IMG/VR virus record: IMGVR_UViG_3300037070_001066
Coordinates: 40,772 to 104,771 of that record
From: a virus
Length of the DNA: 64,000 nucleotides
Strand: one strand, 5' to 3'
Shown here: piece after piece, positions 8,327 to 16,265 of the stretch
Position numbering within the stretch: position 1 is the stretch's first letter
Layout: each line of letters opens with the position of its first letter
Translations under genes and position numbers: made by a program
Notes under the pieces: model-generated
What the model was told of the DNA's origin: nothing
The model's database searches: none
What the model saw: the letters and a program-made list of their open reading frames with translations, nothing else

Positions 8327-8765
8327 AGACTTCCTATTTATACAAGGGAATGTCCCGTCACTTAAAAATGCCAAGATAAAGACTACAAGAGGTATATTCT
8401 CATCGAAAACGGTGCAGAATTACCTTAGGTCTCTTGGTATCCAAAGATACTCTTCAAGTAAAAAGATCGTAGTAAAGTATGCACGCAAGGATAATGAATT
8501 CCAGAAGTGTTCAGCTTATTTCGATAAATACCTTGTTGAAGTTCCTCACGAAGTTGGGTTTCATTTCATTAGAGGTTCTAAGCACAGATTCGATTTCAAT
8601 AATGCTTCACAGATACTAGCAGATTTAATGACTGCTCATGACTTCATAGAAGATGATGATATGGATAATTTCCTTCCATATCCAATGAAAATCGATGGAA
8701 AAGCTTATTCCTACGATAAAGAGAATCCTGGAGTATTAATTAAAATACTTAATAAAAATGGATAA
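8298..8765 (+). CDS. RusA-like Holliday-junction resolvase family protein
   Basis: This 155-aa protein overlaps the upstream gene by 29 nt. It resembles the RusA family: an early IQGNVPSLKNAK segment, a basic region, then RFDFNNASQILADLM with acidic and Asn residues, followed by FIEDDDMDN. This gives the DxxN, D and DD pattern that holds the metal in RusA enzymes. RusA homodimers cut four-way and branched DNA and are common in phages, where they clear branches before packaging. The neighbours (glycosylase-like and PD-(D/E)XK genes) fit a DNA processing role. The family match is moderate because the sequence is divergent. Confidence 0.6.
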   Translation: MVKIIELNGEDFLFIQGNVPSLKNAKIKTTRGIFSSKTVQNYLRSLGIQRYSSSKKIVVKYARKDNEFQKCSAYFDKYLVEVPHEVGFHFIRGSKHRFDFNNASQILADLMTAHDFIEDDDMDNFLPYPMKIDGKAYSYDKENPGVLIKILNKNG

Positions 8766-9006
8766 AACTATATCAAACATCAAAAGCCTAGCTTTATCTG
8801 TACTTAATTATGATGAATATGTCACATTTATGTCTTATATCTATAATGGTGAATACAATCTAGCTAGGTTGTTTTTAAAAAGCTATTATCATCACGATGA
8901 TGCTGAAAACCATAATAGATTAGAAGACATTCTGATCGATTTAATCATGAAGAAGGAAGATGAAGGAGGAGATGAAAGTGAACAAGCTAACAGAGATTCT
9001 GGATAG
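8758..9006 (+). CDS. Small hypothetical acidic protein
   Basis: This 82-aa product is helical with a strongly acidic, hydrophilic tail (KKEDEGGDESEQ). I do not recognise a family. It overlaps the resolvase gene by 8 nt and the nuclease gene by about 47 nt, which places it within a tightly coupled DNA-processing operon. A partner or regulator of one of those enzymes is possible, but nothing in the sequence demonstrates it. Confidence 0.5.
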   Translation: MDKTISNIKSLALSVLNYDEYVTFMSYIYNGEYNLARLFLKSYYHHDDAENHNRLEDILIDLIMKKEDEGGDESEQANRDSG

Positions 9007-9982
9007 CAGTGAAACCATAGATTTATTTGTGTCCTATAGTAAATTATCTGATTTTGATCGAAATGGCCCTAGTTGCTTAGTCCACAAGACCAGTGGAGGT
9101 AAAGAAGCGGTTAAGCTTGGATCTTTAGTAGATGACTTGCTGTTTTTAGACAAATCAGCATTTGATGAAAAGTATTATCTATATGATGGTGACAAGCCAT
9201 CAGCCACATTAGGATTGTTATGTGATGTTATAACCAACAACTACATGGAGATACCTTCTAAAGAAGATGTCATCAAGATTGGTGTTACAAACAATTTCTG
9301 GACAAACATTAAAAAACCTGAATTATATTTAGCAAAATTCAATGTCCCAGAATTCTGGGATTATTTAGATACCATGTTTAAAGTTAGCAATAGAACCATT
9401 ATAACATCGTCTGAACTTAACACAGCAACAGATCTCGCTGAGATCCTTCGAACTCATCCGTATTCAAAGAGTATTCTTGACAATGAACTCGATAACTATT
9501 ACCAAGTTAAATTCCAATACGATTATAATGGTTTTAAAGTTAGGGGAATTATTGATATTTTAAGTGTAGACCATAAGAGTAAAAAAGTCGTTATGACTGA
9601 CTTGAAAACTGGAAAAGGGTCTTCTACAGAATTTGAAGAGAGCTTCGTTAAATGGAGATACTACTTTCAAGCCGCACTATATGTGAAAGCATTCCAAGAG
9701 ATTTGTGATGCATTGGAGCTTAAAGATTATACTCTAGAACCTTTTCAATTTCTATATATTTCTAGATCAGACAAAACACCTTTATTATTTATCACCACAG
9801 ACAAATGGATTAAAGCCGCTTGGAAAGGGTTCCGTATTAGTAAATACATATATAAAGGGATCGACGAGATATTAGAAGAAATATACTGGTGTTGGAAGAA
9901 CAAAGAATACATTATTCCAAAACGTGTAGCAGAAGCTAACGGAGTTGTTGAACTTAAAGATAATTTTATTGAAGTTGACTAG
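8960..9982 (+). CDS. PD-(D/E)XK nuclease of the RecB/Cas4-type
   Basis: This 340-aa protein has the PD-(D/E)XK nuclease core in its C-terminal half. D199 lies in the strand RGIIDIL, D214-L-K216 lies in TDLKTGKG, and Q237 to Y241 in FQAALY forms the QxxxY motif of the RecB/AddB/Cas4 branch. All catalytic residues are present. I see no Cys residues placed for a Cas4-like iron-sulphur cluster. The role is probably DNA end resection, recombination or degradation of host DNA. ATG 8960 lies deep inside the previous gene; a second ATG four codons later is equally possible. It is in a DNA-processing block with the RusA-like gene. Confidence 0.75.
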   Translation: MKEEMKVNKLTEILDSSETIDLFVSYSKLSDFDRNGPSCLVHKTSGGKEAVKLGSLVDDLLFLDKSAFDEKYYLYDGDKPSATLGLLCDVITNNYMEIPSKEDVIKIGVTNNFWTNIKKPELYLAKFNVPEFWDYLDTMFKVSNRTIITSSELNTATDLAEILRTHPYSKSILDNELDNYYQVKFQYDYNGFKVRGIIDILSVDHKSKKVVMTDLKTGKGSSTEFEESFVKWRYYFQAALYVKAFQEICDALELKDYTLEPFQFLYISRSDKTPLLFITTDKWIKAAWKGFRISKYIYKGIDEILEEIYWCWKNKEYIIPKRVAEANGVVELKDNFIEVD

Positions 9983-10544
9983 TAAGAGTAGATATAACAA
10001 GTCCAAAACCTATCTTTTACCATTGATCTCTGAGGTCGTTGGTATAGAAAGTGACTTCATAGACTACTTGGAAGATACTTACTTGTTTGATGAACAAGGC
10101 GAATTTAAAAATTGTATTTTTATAAAGTATGAATCTGATTTTAGGAATCCTGATTTTACTTCATATGAGTATAAATTGACGAATAGTTCTTATTTTGTTA
10201 AGCACGTAGATATTGGAAATAAAGTAGTCTATGTTTTCAACTTTCCAGAAGAATATCTTCCTGAGTATAATCATTTTATAAACGGGGAATATTCAAGATT
10301 TGGAGAGGATGCTAAGATTTTAATCTTGCATTTTTGGACTCAAATGTATGGTAGAACTGCTTCTGGAATCAACGCGATTCTTAAGATAAAACAAGTACTA
10401 TATAGAGACAAAAAACTAAAGCAACAAATAGAAGAGCGTTTAAGTTCAGAGCACTGTCGCATTATCTTAGATGATAATGCTGAATTAGGGGATTTGGTTT
10501 TATTGGAAGATGAAACTTTTAAATTAAATGATAGTGATTTATGA
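9945..10544 (+). CDS. Hypothetical protein between nuclease and ribonucleotide reductase
   Basis: This product of up to 199 aa has no family I recognise. The coordinates use a TTG start that overlaps the nuclease gene; the TTG near 9975 is an alternative, as no ATG lies near the front. The middle is beta-rich with aromatic residues (SYFVKHVDIGNKVVYVF), and the C-terminal half is helical and charged. It ends 13 nt before the reductase gene in the same direction. The coding frame is long and uninterrupted, so the gene is likely real, but its function is open. Confidence 0.55.
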   Translation: MLNLKIILLKLTSKSRYNKSKTYLLPLISEVVGIESDFIDYLEDTYLFDEQGEFKNCIFIKYESDFRNPDFTSYEYKLTNSSYFVKHVDIGNKVVYVFNFPEEYLPEYNHFINGEYSRFGEDAKILILHFWTQMYGRTASGINAILKIKQVLYRDKKLKQQIEERLSSEHCRIILDDNAELGDLVLLEDETFKLNDSDL

Positions 10545-10557
10545 AAGGGGATATTAA

Positions 10558-12426
10558 ATGAATTTGAACTTAGATAAGCAAATATTAAGTGATATAACGG
10601 TACATACAAAGTACGCGAAATACTTACCTGTAGAACAACGTAGAGAGACGTGGGCGGAATTAGTCAATAGGAATATGAACATGCACATTAAGAAGCATCC
10701 AACTTTAGAGGAGGATATCAAATATGTGTATGAACATTACGTAATGACGAAGAAAATCCTACCTTCCATGCGAAGTCTTCAGTTTGGTGGTAAAGCCATT
10801 GAGTTAAATAATAGTAGAATATATAATTGTGCATTCTTGCCTATTGATGATATACGGAGTTTCAGTGAAACAATGTTCTTATTGTTAGGTGGATGTGGAG
10901 TTGGATATAGTGTTCAAGGACATCATATCGATAAGTTACCTGAGATTAGGAAGCCTAACTATAGCCGTAGAAAGCGATATGTAGTACAGGATAGTATAAT
11001 TGGGTGGGCTGATGCTATAAAAACTTTATTTAAATCATATACTGGCTCTATTAATTCACATATTGAATTTGATTTATCAGATATAAGGCCAAAAGGAGCA
11101 CTTTTGGTGACAGCAGGTGGTAAAGCGCCAGGCCCGGAGCCTTTGCGTATTGCCCTTGTTAAAATAGAAGCAATTCTTCGAGAGAAGAATGACACTTCAA
11201 AACTTACAGACATTGAATGCCACAGAATTCAATGTTTTATCGCAGATGCTGTACTAGCGGGTGGCATAAGAAGAGCAGCTATGATAAGCTTATTCGATTT
11301 AGATAGTGATTCTATGTTAAATTGCAAAGCTGGTAGCTGGTGGGAGACTATGCCAGAATTAGGTAGAGCGAACAATTCAGTCGTATTACTTAGACATAAA
11401 ATTGATAAAAAGACTTTTGACAAAGTTTGGGAACGTATAGAAGTTTCAGGTTCCGGCGAGCCAGGTATATACCTTACTAATGACAAAGATTGGGGAACTA
11501 ACCCTTGTTGTGAAATTGCGCTTAGACCTTATCAATTCTGTAACCTATGCGAGATCAATATGTCTAACATACAATCACAGGCCGATCTTAATGAAAGAGC
11601 GAGTGCAGCTTCCTTCGTAGGCACGTTACAAGCCTCGTATACGGACTTTCATTACCTTCGTGATGTATGGAGAAAGAATACAGAAAAGGATGCCTTAATT
11701 GGTGTCTCAATGACTGGAATTGCATCAAAAAGTAATCTTGAATTAGACTATTCAGTAGCTAGTGAAATAGTTGTTGAACAGAACAGAGTTACAGCTGAAA
11801 GGCTTGGAATAAATCAGGCAGCTCGTACTACAGCAGTTAAGCCTGCAGGAACAACTTCGTTGGTCTTAGGTACGTCATCTGGAATCCATGCTTGGCATAA
11901 TGATTATTATATTCGTAGAATTAGATTAGGAAAGAATGAAGCAATTTATACTTACCTTTCTATCTATCATCCAGAGCTTCTAGAAGATGAATATTTTAAT
12001 CCTAAGTCACAAGCAATCATCGCTGTACCACAGAAGGCTCCTGAAGGGGCTATAACTCGTCATGAATCAACGATCGACCTATTAGAGAGGGTAAAGCTCA
12101 TTTCAAAAGAATGGGTTAAAACAGGGCACTTAAAAGGGCAAAACACGCACAATGTTTCTTGCACAGTATCTGTTAGACCTGACGAATGGAAAATAGTTGG
12201 AGAGTGGATGTGGGTTAATAAAGATTATTATAATGGACTTTCTGTATTGCCATTTGATGGTGGTACATATAAACAAACTCCGTTCGAGGATTGTTCTAAA
12301 GAGACTTATGACAATATGATGAAAACATTGAAAGGTGTAGATTTATCTAAAGTTGTAGAGCTTCAAGACAATACATCGCTGAATGAAAATTTAGCGTGTG
12401 GACCAGGAGGATGTGAAATATTGTAA
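10558..12426 (+). CDS. nrdJ: Adenosylcobalamin-dependent (class II) ribonucleoside-triphosphate reductase
   Basis: This 622-aa enzyme would reduce ribonucleotides to deoxyribonucleotides using coenzyme B12. The first redox Cys is in RIYNCAFLP, the thiyl Cys and catalytic Glu are in NPCCEIALRP, the second redox Cys is in QFCNLCEIN, and the tail CGPGGCEIL holds the Cys pair that passes electrons. KPAGTTSLVLGTSSGIH matches the phosphate-binding loop of monomeric class II enzymes. It is shorter than the roughly 740-aa Lactobacillus-type enzyme. The start is supported by AAAGGGG upstream of ATG 10558. Class II enzymes work with or without oxygen but depend on host B12. An mRNA hairpin follows the stop. 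Confidence 0.85.
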   Translation: MNLNLDKQILSDITVHTKYAKYLPVEQRRETWAELVNRNMNMHIKKHPTLEEDIKYVYEHYVMTKKILPSMRSLQFGGKAIELNNSRIYNCAFLPIDDIRSFSETMFLLLGGCGVGYSVQGHHIDKLPEIRKPNYSRRKRYVVQDSIIGWADAIKTLFKSYTGSINSHIEFDLSDIRPKGALLVTAGGKAPGPEPLRIALVKIEAILREKNDTSKLTDIECHRIQCFIADAVLAGGIRRAAMISLFDLDSDSMLNCKAGSWWETMPELGRANNSVVLLRHKIDKKTFDKVWERIEVSGSGEPGIYLTNDKDWGTNPCCEIALRPYQFCNLCEINMSNIQSQADLNERASAASFVGTLQASYTDFHYLRDVWRKNTEKDALIGVSMTGIASKSNLELDYSVASEIVVEQNRVTAERLGINQAARTTAVKPAGTTSLVLGTSSGIHAWHNDYYIRRIRLGKNEAIYTYLSIYHPELLEDEYFNPKSQAIIAVPQKAPEGAITRHESTIDLLERVKLISKEWVKTGHLKGQNTHNVSCTVSVRPDEWKIVGEWMWVNKDYYNGLSVLPFDGGTYKQTPFEDCSKETYDNMMKTLKGVDLSKVVELQDNTSLNENLACGPGGCEIL

Positions 12427-12428
12427 GG

Positions 12429-12468
12429 TTAAAGGGTTGGGGGAATATTTCCCCCTTCCTAACTTTAA
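12429..12468 (+). terminator. Stem-loop after the reductase gene
   Basis: Immediately after the reductase stop, GGGGGAA (12439-12445) pairs with TTCCCCC (12449-12455) across a 3-nt loop, and an outer TTAAAG/CTTTAA pairing closes it beyond an internal loop. No T-run follows, so it may be an mRNA 3' stabilising hairpin or an inefficient terminator rather than a strong intrinsic terminator. Confidence 0.5.
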
Positions 12469-12479
12469 AAAAGATAATT

Positions 12480-12668
12480 ATGGAAATTTTATTTTTTGCT
12501 TTATTTGTAATTTACTCATTAATTACAGCCTTATGGGTGGCTAATCTTGCTGAATCTAAAGGCATTGAATTTTTAAATGCATTTTTGGTATCTTTCTTTT
12601 TAGGTCCAATCATTGGGTTACTGTATGTTGTTGTTAAATCTCTTGATTCAAATTGTAGTTGTAAATAA
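12480..12668 (+). CDS. Small two-helix membrane protein
   Basis: This 62-aa product has two hydrophobic segments at about residues 3-21 and 33-53, separated by a short polar turn (ESKGIEF), and ends in a Cys-containing tail. The pattern FLVSFFLGPIIGLLY resembles short bacterial membrane proteins of unknown role. In phages such proteins can act in superinfection exclusion or lysis timing, but nothing here proves either. It starts 11 nt after the post-reductase hairpin. Confidence 0.6.
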   Translation: MEILFFALFVIYSLITALWVANLAESKGIEFLNAFLVSFFLGPIIGLLYVVVKSLDSNCSCK

Positions 12669-12712
12669 TTATTTTTAGTGGATGCACATGCGTCATTTAA
12701 ACATGTTATTCT

Positions 12713-13993
12713 ATGGAAGCAAATGAATTAAAGAATACTATACAAGATTTTGCTATTGAGAAATGGAAATCCAAAGATAAGGTTGGAACTATAGAAACAC
12801 CTTCATTAAACAGTAAAACTTTTATATTTCTGAAAGCTCTTTATACTATGCCTAAAGACGATAAGAAGACAATTCACTTGTTCTTATCTGAAACTATGAC
12901 TAGGGAAAAAGAAGCTTTGGCTGAGATAGTTAAGTTTGATGAAATTTTTAATTTAGATGTTTTAAGAGATTATAATCTGCAGTTCTTTTCATATGTTGGA
13001 GTTTCATCTTGGCAGAATAGAGAATTTGGCTTAGTTTGTTGTGATAAATTTCAAGAACAATTAACCGTTGGGAATTTTAAATTCCATCTAAATAATAAGT
13101 ATAAAGCTCTAATTGGAGTTACCAATTCTATAAACAAGTATAGTTTCTTTAGTATCAAATCTGATCTATTATTATCATCTTATTTCGATAAGAAAGTGGT
13201 TAGTAAAGAAGAAATGCTTGATAAAATTGCTCCTGTCTGCTTTAAATATAATATTAGAGGTGATTACAAGAAACCAGTCAAGAATAAATTGAACATCTTT
13301 GTTATTAAGAACAAATTAGATGCAACAAATCGTAATGTTAGACATGAAACTTTCAAATCTATAACTTACAAAACTGAAGAAGATTCATACAACCTTATAA
13401 TGAGTGAGATCAATGAACTTAAACTTAGGATTCCTGAAGAGGGAGAAGATTTGTTTGAGTTTACTGAAAATAAGATTGCAAGAATGAAGATACTTCTAAA
13501 TAGAAGAAACAAACTACTTTATACGCTAGGCTCTAAAAAGATATTAGCTGAAGGTCTTTTGTTTAGGCTAAGAGGAAGAACAATGATTTTTGGCAACAAT
13601 CTTCAATCATTGGAAATACTTACTGTAAGTAAGGTATTGTGTATGAAAAATACAGACGAAAGAAACTCTTTAATAAAGAGAACTTTTGATAATGGAAAAT
13701 TGAGAGCAATTAGCAACTATTGTGATATGGAAGAAAATCCTGATATATCAATGGCTGACAATTGTTTATTCAAAGATGTTCCACAATCAAAAGAAGACTT
13801 TGTTGAAAAGATTGCTAGCTTAAGAACTTTAAACAAGGAAAAAGCTGGTAATGTCTTTATTTTTGTAACTGAAGGAACACAAGAAGTTGCGTGGTTGAAT
13901 GAGTCTCTAAAAGGACTTAATGAACACAAATACATGCTTTGTGACAATTTAATTTCAACTTTTAACAAATATTCAATAATTGAAGACTACTAA
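12713..13993 (+). CDS. Degenerate SF2 helicase-like protein
   Basis: This 426-aa protein follows the path of a superfamily-2 helicase. LNSKTFIFLKAL sits at the Walker A position, LVCCDKFQEQ where the DEAD/H box is expected, and KALIGVT corresponds to the SAT motif region. The C-terminal half resembles RecA-like domain 2: RGRTMIFGNN, a KRTFDNGKLRAISN strand, then EKIASLRT where QRxGRxxR is normal. Both Walker A glycines are replaced (T29 and S34; K35-T36 remain), and the DEAD and arginine-finger motifs are lost. ATP hydrolysis is therefore unlikely, and a structural or DNA-binding role is more plausible. The relationship is inferred from motif order; the gene is otherwise intact. Confidence 0.55.
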   Translation: MEANELKNTIQDFAIEKWKSKDKVGTIETPSLNSKTFIFLKALYTMPKDDKKTIHLFLSETMTREKEALAEIVKFDEIFNLDVLRDYNLQFFSYVGVSSWQNREFGLVCCDKFQEQLTVGNFKFHLNNKYKALIGVTNSINKYSFFSIKSDLLLSSYFDKKVVSKEEMLDKIAPVCFKYNIRGDYKKPVKNKLNIFVIKNKLDATNRNVRHETFKSITYKTEEDSYNLIMSEINELKLRIPEEGEDLFEFTENKIARMKILLNRRNKLLYTLGSKKILAEGLLFRLRGRTMIFGNNLQSLEILTVSKVLCMKNTDERNSLIKRTFDNGKLRAISNYCDMEENPDISMADNCLFKDVPQSKEDFVEKIASLRTLNKEKAGNVFIFVTEGTQEVAWLNESLKGLNEHKYMLCDNLISTFNKYSIIEDY

Positions 13994-13994
13994 T

Positions 13995-14294
13995 ATGATT
14001 ACAAAGGAAGAAAAAGATCAAGTGTACCAACACTTGGTTGAAAAGAATTATCATCACTATAATCTTTTAAAAGCTTCTGAAGAACTACAAGAGTTAGCTC
14101 TTATATTGACACAGAAGGTTAATAAGAAGAATAATGTGCCTGATCAAAAGATTATTGATGAAATAGGAGATGTGAAGATAAGACTTAAGGTTTTAGAGAA
14201 AATGTTTCCTAAAGAATTAATAGACGAAAGAGTAAATAAAAAATTAACTTCATTTCAAAGTTATATCCAAACTGAGAAATACAAAAACATTTAA
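13995..14294 (+). CDS. MazG-like nucleotide pyrophosphohydrolase
   Basis: The start is ATG 13995, just after the upstream stop; an upstream TTG would add only five residues. The 99-aa product has the MazG-type metal-binding helices: EELQE in KASEELQEL and the E-x-x-D pair in DEIGDVKI about 30 residues later. This is the EExxE...ExxD pattern of all-alpha NTP pyrophosphatases, which hydrolyse (d)NTPs to monophosphates and pyrophosphate. With the reductase and thymidylate synthase, a role in adjusting nucleotide pools is likely. Host alarmone control has also been proposed for phage MazG proteins. Confidence 0.7.
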   Translation: MITKEEKDQVYQHLVEKNYHHYNLLKASEELQELALILTQKVNKKNNVPDQKIIDEIGDVKIRLKVLEKMFPKELIDERVNKKLTSFQSYIQTEKYKNI

Positions 14295-14298
14295 AAAC

Positions 14299-15117
14299 AT
14301 GAGAACAGTAGAATGTAAAAAGTTAGGAAGCGTTACGTCTTTAACAGTTGGAAAAGTATATAATATCATTGAAGAAACTAATGATCGATTTTCTATTGAA
14401 AACGACAAAGGCGTTCAGATGAGGTATGGTAAGAATTTGTTTAATAATCCTGTAGAAGTTCCTGTAGAAGACAATCCATTATTAGGATTACCAGGAGCAC
14501 CTGTAAGAAGAGGTCCTGGAAGACCAAGAGGAAGAGCAGTAGGTCAAGAAGGTAGAATGCTTGCTCCAGAAATGGCTCAAGTTCCTGCTCCAGCACCTGC
14601 ACCTGTACCTGTTGTTAATCAAATTCAAATTAACACTTCTGCAAGCAATTCTAATGGACTTGTATCATTTAGAGTAGAGTCTATATTCTTGCAAGATGTA
14701 GTTCATACATATTCTACTGGGAATATTATCTCTACAAATGGTATTTCTGCATCTTGTGGTATTCAATCTTTAAGTGGTCTTGATGAATTAAGATATCATA
14801 TTACTCAATTAAGATCTGAATTTACGATCTTCGTAAATGAAAATCGAGGAAGATTTATATTAGCTGGAGATATTGACTTAAATTTACTATTTGAAGAAAT
14901 TGCTGTTGCATTGGTTCAAGACCTTGTAGCTTCTTATCAAGGAGGAGATGCAGACATCAAAGCAGGTATCTTGATTTTATCTACAACAGAAGATTCAATC
15001 AGACAAGAACCTTGTTTAAGAAGAGCACTTAATAATGCCTCTGCTGGAAACATTCCTGTTTACAATCCAAATAGCGGTAATGATATTGTTATGTGGAATA
15101 TACCTGTTGAGGCATAA
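14299..15117 (+). CDS. Hypothetical protein with SH3-like N-terminus and AT-hook-like motif
   Basis: This 272-aa product has three visible parts. Residues 1-50 look like a small beta-barrel (VGKVYNIIEE...RFSIENDKG). Residues 70-85 contain RRGPGRPRGRA, an AT-hook-like GRP core flanked by arginines, suited to minor-groove binding of AT-rich DNA. An Ala/Pro repeat (APAPAPVPV) links to a C-terminal domain of about 170 residues that I do not recognise. DNA binding is an inference from the motif. It starts 4 nt after the MazG-like gene and is followed by a strong hairpin. Confidence 0.55.
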   Translation: MRTVECKKLGSVTSLTVGKVYNIIEETNDRFSIENDKGVQMRYGKNLFNNPVEVPVEDNPLLGLPGAPVRRGPGRPRGRAVGQEGRMLAPEMAQVPAPAPAPVPVVNQIQINTSASNSNGLVSFRVESIFLQDVVHTYSTGNIISTNGISASCGIQSLSGLDELRYHITQLRSEFTIFVNENRGRFILAGDIDLNLLFEEIAVALVQDLVASYQGGDADIKAGILILSTTEDSIRQEPCLRRALNNASAGNIPVYNPNSGNDIVMWNIPVEA

Positions 15118-15124
15118 AATAAAA

Positions 15125-15154
15125 AGCCCTGTAGACAATTAAGTTTACAGGGCT
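15125..15154. terminator. Strong stem-loop between two rightward genes
   Basis: AGCCCTGTAGAC (15125-15136) pairs with GTTTACAGGGCT (15143-15154) over 12 bp with one G-T pair and the loop AATTAA. The run of A before it would give a T-run only on the leftward strand; on the rightward strand it is followed by ATAATACC. It could end or weaken rightward transcription before the small-gene group, or act as a leftward terminator. Confidence 0.6.
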
Positions 15155-15195
15155 ATAATACCTTCTAAATAGATAATAACAAAAACAGTGACAAA

Positions 15196-15417
15196 ATGGC
15201 AAATCGTGTTTTATTTACAAATGTTAAGTACTGGGTTGGAGGTGGTAAAAGTGGGAAGCCTTTAAGGATTCGAAAACACCAAAACATTCATTTGACGATT
15301 CATATGCCAGTTGATGGAATAAAACCATATTACTTGGATATACTGTCTGATGGAAAATACATGTCTACAAAACTAACCAAAATTAAAATTAGAAATCATG
15401 AGCAACTACAAGAATAG
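15196..15417 (+). CDS. Small hypothetical basic protein
   Basis: This 73-aa basic product has a beta-rich pattern (VLFTNVKYWVGG ... IHLTIHMPV) and is not a family I recognise. It starts 42 nt after the strong hairpin, opening a new group of small genes, and overlaps the next gene by 20 nt. Confidence 0.5.
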   Translation: MANRVLFTNVKYWVGGGKSGKPLRIRKHQNIHLTIHMPVDGIKPYYLDILSDGKYMSTKLTKIKIRNHEQLQE

Positions 15418-15652
15418 ATATACTAATAGATTGATTACGGAAACTGAATATTACAATTTGTTTCCATCTGAAAGAGGTGATTATGAAAGAATTAGTATTC
15501 ATGATGTTCCTCAAAGAGATTCTGGTGGAGATTTTATGACATCTGCTGTGATTGGAGCTGTAACAGATTCTGCATTCCTAGGAGGTTTTATTGGAGGAGA
15601 TATGCTAGGAGGAATTGTTGGAGATATAATTGACGGTGATTTAGGAGACTAA
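15398..15652 (+). CDS. Small glycine-rich hypothetical protein
   Basis: This 84-aa product has a polar N-terminal half and a hydrophobic, glycine-rich C-terminal half (AVIGAVTDSAFLGGFIGG, then GDMLGGIVGDII). The Gly spacing resembles glycine-zipper helices that pack in membranes or oligomers, although acidic residues interrupt it. Its TAA stop shares one base with the ATG of the phosphoesterase gene, so translation is coupled. The function is unknown. Confidence 0.5.
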   Translation: MSNYKNRYTNRLITETEYYNLFPSERGDYERISIHDVPQRDSGGDFMTSAVIGAVTDSAFLGGFIGGDMLGGIVGDIIDGDLGD

Positions 15653-16143
15653 TGAGCGTCGTTAGATATATTTCTGACCTTCATCTTGGACACTTAAATA
15701 TGGCTACTAAAAGAGGCTTTAAAGACCAACATGAAATGAATGACCACATTATTAAGAGCTGGAACTCTGTAGTTGGAAGGAAAGATGTCACTTGGATACT
15801 TGGAGACATAACTATGGAGAAAGCGGTTCACTATCATATGTTAAACAGACTTAATGGACTTAAAAAAGTTGTATTAGGAAATCATGATAGACCAGAACAT
15901 GTGCCTCATTTACTAAATTACGTAAATAGTGTTTGCTCAATGAAATATCATAAAGATAAAGAATTTGGCAACGTTATATTTACACATGCTCCTATTCATC
16001 CTTGTGAATTAGACTATAGATTTACTATAAATATTCATGGTCATGATCACGAGAGAAATCTTAAGGATGAAAGATATATAAATATTTGTGCAGAATTTAT
16101 AGACTATAAACCTAAATTACTAAGTGAATTGATATGTCGATAA
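15652..16143 (+). CDS. Calcineurin-like metallophosphoesterase
   Basis: This 163-aa protein has the full metallophosphoesterase series: SDLHLGH, GDITMEK, GNHDRPEH, FTHAPIHP and HGHDHE. These residues hold two metal ions. Compact phage members hydrolyse phosphodiesters or nucleotide-derived substrates, including 2',3'-cyclic ends and cyclic nucleotides; the substrate here cannot be deduced. A counter-defence role against nucleotide signals is possible but only inference. It is coupled to the preceding gene and followed by a 43-aa overlapping frame. Confidence 0.8.
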   Translation: MSVVRYISDLHLGHLNMATKRGFKDQHEMNDHIIKSWNSVVGRKDVTWILGDITMEKAVHYHMLNRLNGLKKVVLGNHDRPEHVPHLLNYVNSVCSMKYHKDKEFGNVIFTHAPIHPCELDYRFTINIHGHDHERNLKDERYINICAEFIDYKPKLLSELICR

Positions 16144-16265
16144 TAAAATCAATAATTAATGGCAATGAAGTTTATGTATATTGGAATGGTGAATTGATTT
16201 ACAAGAAATGGTTTAATCAAGAACACGGTGTTGTTTTTCAAAATTACAAAAGATGGCATACATAG
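16134..16265 (+). CDS. Very small hypothetical gene (43 aa) bridging phosphoesterase and thymidylate synthase
   Basis: ATG 16134 overlaps the end of the phosphoesterase gene, and the stop at 16263-16265 overlaps the start of thymidylate synthase. The frame reads MSIIKSIINGNEVYVYWNGE and continues to a Trp/Tyr/basic end. It fills a 109-nt space that would otherwise be empty in a very compact region. Beta-hairpin-like spacing of aromatic residues is visible. The overlap at both ends supports a translated gene; the function is unknown. Confidence 0.5.
   Translation: MSIIKSIINGNEVYVYWNGELIYKKWFNQEHGVVFQNYKRWHT

Noticed and set aside
8960-9982. Cas4 of a CRISPR system.
   Set aside because: No Cys set for an iron-sulphur cluster is seen and no cas genes or repeat array lie nearby; a phage RecB-like nuclease is more likely.
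12669-12712. Palindrome-like ATGCACATGCGTCAT as operator.
   Set aside because: Only the outer three bases are complementary; the rest do not pair.
15149-15160. TATAAT as a -10 box before the 73-aa gene.
   Set aside because: It overlaps the hairpin arm, has no -35 box, and Bacteroidota promoters use TAnnTTTG instead.
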